Shown here: piece by piece, positions 1-6,372 of the stretch
How the letters are laid out: every line of letters starts with the position of its first letter
Numbering within the stretch: the stretch's first letter is position 1
Origin: Ectothiorhodospiraceae bacterium
GTDB lineage: Bacteria; Pseudomonadota; Gammaproteobacteria; Nitrococcales; AK92
Reading direction: 5' to 3'
DNA: 8,341 nt
NCBI GenBank assembly: GCA_029263635.1
Contig: JAJUFY010000081.1
Span: 1 to 8,341, forward strand
Position numbers and translations under genes: made by a program
The notes under the pieces: generated by a model
The model's input: only the letters and a program-made list of their open reading frames with translations
Databases searched by the model: none
Told to the model about the DNA's origin: nothing

Positions 1-797
1 AGGTCGAACAGGGACAGCCAGTAGGCGCGTTCCACCGGCAGGTCGAGCAGGTCGGCGAACACCTTGATCTGCTCGAAGTCGTCGTTGCGCCAGGTCGGGT
101 AGCCGACCTCGGTGATCCAGATCCTGGCCTTGCAGCCGTAGTCGTCCAGCACCTCCTGCACGCGCCGGATCTGGGTCTGCCAGGGTTCGTGGGTGATGTC
201 GTGGCTGCCGGGGAAGCCGTGGATGCCGACCACGTCGATGAAGTCCAGCACCTTGAGCCGACCCATGGTATGCAGCCAGTTCGGCTCGATCGGGCTCATG
301 CCGCCCAGCACGGTCTGCTTGCCGCGCTGGCGCGCCCAGTGGGCAGCGTTGATGACCATGGTGGCGAATTTTTCCCACGACCAGTCGAGCGAGGTATCCC
401 ACTCGCGGATGTTGTTGGGCTCGTTCCAGAGCTCGACGTACTTGAAGTACTGGCCGTAGCGGGTGATGGCGACGTCGATGAAATCGGCGAAGGCCTTGAG
501 ATCCCGGGGCGGCGAGGCGGTGTAAGGCTGTTCGCCCAGGCTCGGCGGCGTGTAGACGAAGCAGGGCAACAGCTCGGCGGCCTCGGCCAGTGTCGGCAGC
601 AGCCAGTCGAACCAGGCCGGCCCATCCTCGCGCTGGAAATCGGCCCAGGAGAAACCGAAGCGCAGCTGCCCGACGCCCAGCGCCTTCATGTCGGCAACGG
701 CCTGCCCGACGGCGGCCCTGTCGTTGATCCAGAACCATTCCAGCAGGCCGATCTCCGGGCCGCCGGCCTGTGGCTGCTTGCCGCTCTCGGTCGTCAT
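1..797 (-). CDS. Glycoside hydrolase, clan GH-A TIM barrel (partial, C-terminus off left edge)
   Basis: This gene is open to the left edge, so only the first 265 residues are visible. They read as a clan GH-A (beta/alpha)8 glycosidase that retains configuration. The acid/base motif WNEPN is at residues 124-128 (Glu126). A probable nucleophile, WITEVGYPTW at 227-236 (Glu230), lies at the spacing expected for strands 4 and 7. The look is closest to GH39/GH5-type enzymes (beta-xylosidase or endoglycosidase), but family and substrate are not settled. The N-terminus (MTTESGKQPQ) has no hydrophobic segment, so no Sec signal is seen and the protein is probably cytoplasmic. ATG at 797 is preceded by GGGGAG-type bases (808-814) at 10 nt. 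The gap to the upstream epimerase stop is 31 nt, so it is probably the third gene of the operon. It may process an intracellular glycan intermediate; that is inference. Confidence 0.8.
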   Translation of the reverse strand, partial: MTTESGKQPQAGGPEIGLLEWFWINDRAAVGQAVADMKALGVGQLRFGFSWADFQREDGPAWFDWLLPTLAEAAELLPCFVYTPPSLGEQPYTASPPRDLKAFADFIDVAITRYGQYFKYVELWNEPNNIREWDTSLDWSWEKFATMVINAAHWARQRGKQTVLGGMSPIEPNWLHTMGRLKVLDFIDVVGIHGFPGSHDITHEPWQTQIRRVQEVLDDYGCKARIWITEVGYPTWRNDDFEQIKVFADLLDLPVERAYWLSLFD

Positions 798-828
798 CTG
801 CCTGTGCTCTCCCCGTGGCCGAGGCGGG

Positions 829-1947
<1,119 letters not shown>

Positions 1948-1995
1948 GCAACGCTCCCTCTTCGACGGCTTGCCCGTACCGTCTGCCGCGTCCGT

Positions 1996-2676
1996 TCAAA
2001 ACGACTGGCCGCGCGGCCGAACGGTGAGGTGGTTGAGCACCATGTTGGAGGGTCGGCTAACGGCGTAGACAACGAGCTCGGCGATCTGCTCCGGGCGAAC
2101 GGCACCGAGCTCTTCGACGCTTTGGTTTCCCGACAACATGTGGGCGAAAAACGGCGTATCAACCGCGCCCGGGGCAATCGTCGTCACCCGCACCGCCGGC
2201 AGTACCTCCAGCCGCAGCGTTTCCGCGAGCATTTCCAGCGCCGCCTTGCTGGCGGCATAGGGGCCGCCCCAGGGGTAGGCGGTGCGCGCCGCGACCGAGC
2301 TGACGATCACCACGTCGCCGCCCTCCGCCAGCATGTCGGGCACGAAGGCGCGGATCAGTCGCAGCGCTCCGAGCACATTGACCTCCAGCACCCGTGCCCA
2401 TTTGGCCGGGTCGCCTTCGGCCAGGCGCTCGTGCACGCCGAGTCCGGCGCAACTCACCAGGATGTCAGGCGCACCCAGCCGTTCCTGCACCGCCCGATAG
2501 AGGGCGTCGACGTCCTCGCCCCGACTTAGGTCGGCGGCCAGGCAGGACGGCGAGGCGCCGGCGCGGTCGGTGCCGGCCACCTCGGCGCCGGCCGCGCGGA
2601 GGGCATTGACGGTGGCTCGGCCGATGCCCGATGCCGCTCCTGTCACCAGTGCCCGGCGGGCGGCGAGCAGGCTCAC
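1996..2676 (-). CDS. Classical short-chain dehydrogenase/reductase (SDR)
   Basis: A 226-residue classical SDR, the usual length for a single-domain oxidoreductase. TGAASGIG (12-19) is the cofactor loop and Asp37 ends strand 2, favouring NAD(H). VNVLG (99-103) contains the structural Asn100. The catalytic residues are Ser127 (VSSVAAR), Tyr140 and Lys144 (YAASK). PGAVDTPF (169-176) follows strand 6. The usual NNAG motif reads SCAG (75-78). The C-terminal NMVLNHLTVRPRGQSF resembles YdfG-like SDRs acting on hydroxy acids or small alcohols, but the substrate cannot be read from sequence. The start is GTG at 2676: the frame is open back to a TGA near 2790 with no other ATG, GTG or TTG, and GAGG (2685-2688) lies 8 nt before it. 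As first gene of the minus-strand run with the epimerase and glycosidase, it may reduce or oxidise a sugar-derived carbonyl; this is inference. Confidence 0.85.
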   Translation of the reverse strand: MSLLAARRALVTGAASGIGRATVNALRAAGAEVAGTDRAGASPSCLAADLSRGEDVDALYRAVQERLGAPDILVSCAGLGVHERLAEGDPAKWARVLEVNVLGALRLIRAFVPDMLAEGGDVVIVSSVAARTAYPWGGPYAASKAALEMLAETLRLEVLPAVRVTTIAPGAVDTPFFAHMLSGNQSVEELGAVRPEQIAELVVYAVSRPSNMVLNHLTVRPRGQSF

Positions 2677-2684
2677 CGGATCGG

Positions 2685-2688
2685 CCTC
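2685..2688 (-). promoter_or_regulatory. Ribosome-binding site for the SDR GTG start
   Basis: GAGG on the minus strand, 8 nt before the GTG at 2676. It supports a GTG start because no other start codon exists in the open frame upstream. It lies 3 nt downstream of the hairpin at 2692-2733. Confidence 0.5.
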
Positions 2689-2691
2689 GAA

Positions 2692-2733
2692 GCGAGAGAG
2701 GCACTGCGTTCGGAATGCCTCTGGGCCGCTCGC
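2692..2733 (-). repeat. Bipartite inverted repeat (hairpin) in the SDR leader
   Basis: Two nested pairs of perfect arms are visible. AGAGGCA (2697-2703) pairs with TGCCTCT (2716-2722) across a 12-nt loop. GCGAG (2692-2696) pairs with CTCGC (2729-2733), leaving a 6-nt bulge (2723-2728). As minus-strand RNA this is a 12-bp interrupted stem ending 3 nt before the SDR ribosome-binding site. It could tune translation of the GTG-initiated SDR or be a DNA operator between the divergent genes. No T-tract follows, so it is not a standard terminator. A separate small palindrome with arms CCGCT/AGCGG lies at 2741-2752. Confidence 0.5.
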
Positions 2734-2926
2734 CGGTGATCCGCTAAAGCGGTCTTCGCGTCCTGGCCAGGTTCCGGCATGACGGCTTCATCAGCTTCTG
2801 CTGTCGCTTGAACACGATTCCCAGAGCCTTATGTAGAAGTCCTGTTTGCGTGCTTCAAGGTGCAGACGGCGCGCCCGGCGCTGCTGTGCGTGTGCCATTG
2901 CAAGGCACGAACGATCGTTTCCAGGG

Positions 2927-2932
2927 AAGGAG
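2927..2932 (+). promoter_or_regulatory. Ribosome-binding site fixing the start of the UDP-glucuronate decarboxylase
   Basis: AAGGAG, 10 nt before ATG 2943. The frame is open upstream to a TTG at 2808, but the 45 codons in between do not look like part of the family. This site argues that translation begins at 2943. Confidence 0.75.
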
Positions 2933-2942
2933 CCGTTTGCCG

Positions 2943-3953
2943 ATGAAGGTTCGTAAGACGCGTTATCTCGGCCGCACGTGCCGGCGCACAGTGCTGCTGA
3001 CCGGCGCTGCCGGCTTTGTCGGCAGCCACTTGACGGACCGACTGCTGCAGGATGGCTACCGCGTGATCGGCGTGGACAATCTGCTCACCGGCCGGCGCGA
3101 GAACCTGGCACATCTTGAAGGCAATCCGGATTTCCGCCTCCTCGAGCAGGACGCCAGCGAGCCGGTAACGGTCGAGGAACCGCTGGACTGGGTGCTGCAC
3201 TTCGCCAGCCCCGCTTCGCCGCCGAAATACCTGCGCTGGCCGCTGGAGACGCTGCAGGTCAACGCGGCCGGCACCTACCACCTGCTGGAGCTGGCGCGCC
3301 GCCATGGGGCGGGTTTCTTCCTGGCCAGCACAAGCGAGGTCTACGGCGACCCGCTGGCGCACCCGCAGGCCGAGGGCTACTGGGGCAACGTCAATCCGAT
3401 CGGACCGCGCAGCGTCTACGACGAGGCCAAGCGCTATGCCGAGGCGCTGACCATGGCTTACCGCCGCCGCCACGCCCTGTCGGTGCGCATCATCCGCATC
3501 TTCAACACCTACGGTCCGCGCATGGATCCGGACGATGGGCGGGTGGTCACCAACTTCGTGCACCAGGCGCTCAGCGGCAAGCCGCTCACCGTCTATGGCG
3601 AGGGCCGTCAGACCCGCAGCCTGCAGTACATCGACGACCTCATCGAAGGCATCTGCCGCTACCTGCGGGTCGACGATCCGGGGCCGCTGAATCTGGGGAA
3701 TCCGCAGGAGTGCACGGTGCTGGAACTTGCCAAGCTGATCCTTGCCCTTACCGGCAGCCGCTCGGCCATCGTCCACGCGCCGCTGCCGGAGAACGACCCG
3801 CAGCGGCGCCGGCCCGACATCGGCCGCGCCCGGACGCTGCTTGGCTGGCAGCCGGCCGTGGGCGTCCGTCAAGGGCTGGCGCTGACCATCGAGGACGCTC
3901 TTGTCCGTCAGCGCGAGACGCTGGTGCCGGTCCGCAAGGCAGCGCAGGGATAG
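2943..3953 (+). CDS. uxs: UDP-glucuronate decarboxylase (UDP-xylose synthase)
   Basis: A 336-residue extended SDR, matching bacterial UDP-xylose synthases, which oxidise and decarboxylate UDP-glucuronate and then reduce the 4-keto intermediate to UDP-xylose in the cytoplasm. The Rossmann motif TGAAGFVG is at 20-27 with Asp45 for NAD. HFASPASPPKY (86-96) is a family signature. ASTSEVYGDP (128-137) carries Thr130 and Glu132, corresponding to catalytic Thr/Glu of human UXS1. NPIGPRSVYDEAKR (151-164) contains Tyr159 and Lys163, and GRQTRSLQYIDDL (221-233) carries the active-site Arg region. ATG 2943 has AAGGAG at 10 nt. The first 15 residues are unusually basic (MKVRKTRYLGRTCRR). It stands alone on its strand, divergent from the SDR operon and convergent with the Gfo/Idh gene. 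UDP-xylose would feed a xylose-containing glycan. A related 4-keto-pentose synthase is the main alternative. Confidence 0.85.
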   Translation: MKVRKTRYLGRTCRRTVLLTGAAGFVGSHLTDRLLQDGYRVIGVDNLLTGRRENLAHLEGNPDFRLLEQDASEPVTVEEPLDWVLHFASPASPPKYLRWPLETLQVNAAGTYHLLELARRHGAGFFLASTSEVYGDPLAHPQAEGYWGNVNPIGPRSVYDEAKRYAEALTMAYRRRHALSVRIIRIFNTYGPRMDPDDGRVVTNFVHQALSGKPLTVYGEGRQTRSLQYIDDLIEGICRYLRVDDPGPLNLGNPQECTVLELAKLILALTGSRSAIVHAPLPENDPQRRRPDIGRARTLLGWQPAVGVRQGLALTIEDALVRQRETLVPVRKAAQG

Positions 3954-3998
3954 AGCGGGGAAGCAGAGCAGCGTGTGCGCCCTGTCACGGCCGTGCCT
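3954..3998. other. Convergent intergenic gap
   Basis: 45 bp between two genes that end facing each other. It contains the palindrome CACGGCCGTG near 3986-3995, which has no proper loop, and no clear T-tract hairpin. No terminator can be called, so read-through or an antisense overlap of the two transcripts is possible. Confidence 0.4.
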
Positions 3999-5039
3999 TT
4001 ATCCTGCCGCCGTCTGCAGCGGCTGTGGGTCCGGCGCCGTGGCGGAGGCGTAGATGGCGTCCAGTACCGCCGCCACGTCGACGACACGGGCGATTTCCGG
4101 GTCGAAGCGGCTGTTGTCGCCGAGCCGGGTCGCCCAGGTCACTGCAGCGCGGCCACCCCAGGCATCCGGTGGCGCAGCCAGCTGTTCGCGGGCAGTGCCG
4201 CGATAGCGGAAGGCTTCGAAGTCGTAGAACGAGCCGTTGACATTGCGCAGCTCGGCGCCGCCGCTGCTGCCGAAGAACTGCGCGCCGATCACGGCGTCGC
4301 GGCCGGCCGACGCATGCCAGGAACAGGCGAGGTCGATCACGGTACCGCCGGCAAGCTCGATGCGGGCGACGGCATAGTCCTCGACCGCCTCCGTCGTGTT
4401 TCTCAGCGGCGCGCCCTTGCTGAAGCAGCGGCCGTGGACGTCGATCACCTCCGGAAAGTCCAGGATCCAGAGCGCCAGGTCGACCAGGTGGATGCCGAGA
4501 TCGATCAGGCAGCCGCCGCCGGCCAGGCGACGCTGGTAGAACCAGGGCTTGTCCGGCCCGTAGGCGTTGTGGAACACCAGGTTGACCGCAAAGATCCGGC
4601 CAAGCTCGCCGTGCCGGACAAGTTCGCGCAGACGGCGCAGGCCCTCGACGTGGCGGTACGCGAAATCGACGCCGAGCAGGCGGTCGTTGCGGCGCGCCGC
4701 CTCCACCACCTGCCGGGTCTCATTGGCGTCGCGACCCAGCGGTTTCTGACAGAACACCGGCAGGCCGCGCTCCAGCGCCGTCACCGCCTGCTCGGCATGC
4801 AGCGCGCTGGGCGTGGCGATCACCACGCCGTCCAGATCCAGGCTCAGCAGCTCGTCCAGGCTGCCCAGGCAGTGGGCGCCGGGGGCAAGAGCGGCCGCCG
4901 CCCGCGCCAGCTCCGCCGAGCTGTCGGCCACCGCGGTGACGTCGGCGACGCCGCTCGCAAGGATGCACTCGAGCCGGTGCCGGCCGATCCAGCCGACCCC
5001 CAGGAAGCCCAGCCGCGGCTTGTGTCCGGCCTTATCCAT
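3999..5039 (-). CDS. Gfo/Idh/MocA-family oxidoreductase
   Basis: A 346-residue two-domain oxidoreductase. The N-terminal Rossmann fold has GVGWIG at 14-19. The usual EKP motif reads CQKPLG (97-102), keeping Lys99 but with Gln98 in place of Glu. The C-terminal alpha/beta domain begins near residue 125 and holds GGGCLIDLGIHLVDL (174-188), with Asp180 and His184 in the substrate and catalytic positions. Family members oxidise or reduce a hydroxyl of a sugar, inositol or nucleotide sugar with NAD(P)H; the substrate here is unknown. ATG 5039 lies inside the end of the upstream alcohol dehydrogenase gene (8-nt overlap, ATGGATAA), indicating translational coupling. The order alcohol dehydrogenase then Gfo/Idh matches single-chain bi-domain oxidoreductases of polysaccharide loci, so the two products probably act together. 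Confidence 0.88.
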   Translation of the reverse strand: MDKAGHKPRLGFLGVGWIGRHRLECILASGVADVTAVADSSAELARAAAALAPGAHCLGSLDELLSLDLDGVVIATPSALHAEQAVTALERGLPVFCQKPLGRDANETRQVVEAARRNDRLLGVDFAYRHVEGLRRLRELVRHGELGRIFAVNLVFHNAYGPDKPWFYQRRLAGGGCLIDLGIHLVDLALWILDFPEVIDVHGRCFSKGAPLRNTTEAVEDYAVARIELAGGTVIDLACSWHASAGRDAVIGAQFFGSSGGAELRNVNGSFYDFEAFRYRGTAREQLAAPPDAWGGRAAVTWATRLGDNSRFDPEIARVVDVAAVLDAIYASATAPDPQPLQTAAG

Positions 5040-6081
5040 GGCTGCCGTTCCGCGGCATCAGCACCACGGCCTTGGTGAAGCCTTCCGGCCGGGTAGCGCA
5101 GGCGTGCAGCGCCTCGTTCAGCTCGCTGAGCGCAAAGCGATGCGTCAGCAGCGGCGACGGATCCAGCCGGCCTGCCGCTACCGCCTCGACCGCTTCCCGC
5201 AGCCCCCGCATGCAGGCCGCGGGGTCGCGCTCGTGGGCATTTACCACGTCGAAACCGCGCCAGTTCCACAATTGCATGTCGACCTGCCGGGGGCCGTCCT
5301 GGTGGTAACCGGCGATGACCATGCGGCCGCCGAAGCCGGTGAGTTCGGCGGCCAGATCCAGCGGCCACTGCTTGCCGGTGCATTCGATCACGCGTGGGCA
5401 GAAGGCGCCGCCGGTGAGCTGCTCGACCTGGGCGATGATCCGCGCATGGTCGTCCATGCGGACCAGATCGGCCGCGCCCATGAGCTTGGCGAGCGACAGT
5501 GCCGAGGTGGAGCGGGCGATGGCGATCACGCGCGCCCCGGCGCGGGTGGCGAGCTGGGTCAGCGCGCCGCCGAGGAAGCCGATGCCGACGATGGCCACCG
5601 TCTGGCCCGGCTCGATCTGCGCGCGGCGGAAGATGTTCATGGCGCAGCCCAATGCCTCGCCCGGGAAGGGACGCTCCTTGAGCGACGCCGGCAGCCGCAC
5701 CACGGCCTCGGCATCGGCGATGTCGTACTCGGCGTAGGCCCTGAAGCTGAGCGCAGCAACCCTGTCGCCGGTCTCGAGGCCCTCGACCCCCTCGCCGAGC
5801 GCGTCGATTACGCCCCAGCCTTCGTGGCCAAGCTCGCCGGGGCCGAGCGGATACGAAAACCACTCTCGCCCTTCGAAGGCCGGGATGTTCGAGGCGCACA
5901 CCCCGGTCCCCTGCAGGCGGATGCGGACCTGGCCCGGTCCGGGCTCCGGGCGTTCCACTTCCTGCAGCTCGAAGCGGCCGGGCTCGACCAGGACAGCGGC
6001 GCGCATGTACGCCGGCGCAGATCCTGGCTCGGCCGCCGTCACGGGCGTGCTGGCATAGGAAGGGCTTGCCGTGCTTTCCAT
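5032..6081 (-). CDS. Zinc-binding medium-chain alcohol dehydrogenase (sorbitol/threonine dehydrogenase type)
   Basis: A 349-residue medium-chain dehydrogenase. The GroES-like N-terminal domain carries Cys62 (GTGVCASN) and GHEGWG (85-90) with His86 and Glu87, the usual catalytic-zinc ligands. Glu142 in GEALGCAMN is a plausible fourth position, as in threonine and sorbitol dehydrogenases. No four-cysteine structural-zinc loop is seen. The Rossmann motif is GIGFLG (166-171), and the residue after strand 2 is Arg190, which may favour NADP. Residues 1-25 are a Ser/Ala/Pro-rich extension before the domain start at Met26. ATG 6081 is chosen because AAGGA (6091-6095) is 9 nt away, whereas Met26 (6006) has no site at good spacing. 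It is the first gene of a two-gene operon and overlaps the Gfo/Idh start by 8 nt. It probably oxidises a polyol, sugar or cyclitol hydroxyl; substrate unknown. Confidence 0.87.
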   Translation of the reverse strand: MESTASPSYASTPVTAAEPGSAPAYMRAAVLVEPGRFELQEVERPEPGPGQVRIRLQGTGVCASNIPAFEGREWFSYPLGPGELGHEGWGVIDALGEGVEGLETGDRVAALSFRAYAEYDIADAEAVVRLPASLKERPFPGEALGCAMNIFRRAQIEPGQTVAIVGIGFLGGALTQLATRAGARVIAIARSTSALSLAKLMGAADLVRMDDHARIIAQVEQLTGGAFCPRVIECTGKQWPLDLAAELTGFGGRMVIAGYHQDGPRQVDMQLWNWRGFDVVNAHERDPAACMRGLREAVEAVAAGRLDPSPLLTHRFALSELNEALHACATRPEGFTKAVVLMPRNGSHG

Positions 6082-6090
6082 AGCTGGTTT

Positions 6091-6095
6091 TCCTT
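6091..6095 (-). promoter_or_regulatory. Ribosome-binding site of the alcohol dehydrogenase gene
   Basis: AAGGA on the minus strand, 9 nt before ATG 6081. It decides for the longer start over the internal Met26 at 6006, so the 25-residue extension is probably translated. Confidence 0.65.
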
Positions 6096-6245
6096 GTCCC
6101 GTCGGATGGAATGAAGACAGCCGGCACTCGCCGCACCCGTCGGTGGCGCGCTGCTCGCGGCGCAGGCGTGGCCGGCCGCTTGTTATGGGCTGTGCAGATC
6201 AGATGTAGCCCCGGCCTGGGCGATTCAAGCTGCGCGCTAGTACGG

Positions 6246-6292
6246 TGGCAGGCTCCTTGACCGCCGTCGGTTGCTTGAAGAAGGGCCTGCCA
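6246..6292. repeat. Inverted repeat with 12-bp arms in a divergent spacer
   Basis: The left arm TGGCAGGC-T-CCTT (6246-6258, one bulged T at 6254) is the exact reverse complement of the right arm AAGGGCCTGCCA (6281-6292). The 22-nt loop (6259-6280) contains a smaller 4-bp pair, ACCG/CGGT (6260-6263 and 6268-6271). No run of T follows on either strand, so a rho-independent terminator is unlikely. A protein-binding operator for the divergent promoters or a leader-RNA hairpin of the ligase gene is more likely. Confidence 0.55.
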
Positions 6293-6372
6293 GCCCCGAT
6301 CACGGACGTACCGCGGGCGGTTCGACGCCCTATATGCGCAACACTAACGACAACGCGGCTGGGAATGTCGGC

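Larger units (their letters stand above)
2677..2942. other. Divergent intergenic region between the SDR operon and the UDP-glucuronate decarboxylase
   Basis: A 266-bp spacer between gene starts facing apart, so it should hold promoters for both. On the plus strand TTGAAC (2808-2813), 16 nt, then TATGTA (2830-2835) is a weak sigma70-like candidate that would leave a leader of about 100 nt before ATG 2943. On the minus strand 2897-2882 shows TGGCAC, then GC at sigma54-like spacing, but it lacks the TT of the -12 box. Neither is secure. The spacer also holds the hairpin at 2692-2733 and a 12-bp palindrome at 2741-2752. I see no small gene with a ribosome-binding site. Confidence 0.4.
6082..6372. 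other. Divergent intergenic region between the alcohol dehydrogenase operon and the ligase gene
   Basis: About 290 bp between outward-facing genes, expected to hold both promoters. Its main structure is the 12-bp-arm inverted repeat at 6246-6292. TTGACC at 6257-6262 looks like a -35 box, but no -10 box follows at 16-18 nt. TGGCAGG with TTGA (6246-6260) is sigma54-like but lacks the invariant GC of the -12 box and is explained by the repeat arm. No promoter can be called. If the ligase starts at ATG 6334, the last 39 bp are coding. Confidence 0.4.

Noticed and set aside
2764..2779. Plus-strand sigma54-like GG-N10-GC match upstream of the UDP-glucuronate decarboxylase
   Set aside because: It matches only TGGC and GC, with the AC and TT positions lost; such matches are common by chance at this GC content.
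2808..2942. Longer version of the UDP-glucuronate decarboxylase starting at TTG 2808
   Set aside because: The added 45 residues do not resemble the family, there is no ribosome-binding site for the TTG, and ATG 2943 has AAGGAG at good spacing.
2829..3872. A 347-codon minus-strand open frame opposite the UDP-glucuronate decarboxylase
   Set aside because: The plus-strand frame carries all the active-site motifs; the antisense frame has none.
4813..6114. A 433-codon plus-strand open frame, and a similar-sized alternative minus frame (4844-6136), over the alcohol dehydrogenase gene
   Set aside because: Both are out-of-frame readings of two well-supported oxidoreductase genes and show no family motifs.
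6271..6372. Longer version of the ligase starting at TTG 6271 or ATG 6334
   Set aside because: The TTG lies inside the loop of an inverted repeat with no ribosome-binding site. ATG 6334 remains possible but has no clear site; ATG 6373 has GGGA at 8 nt.
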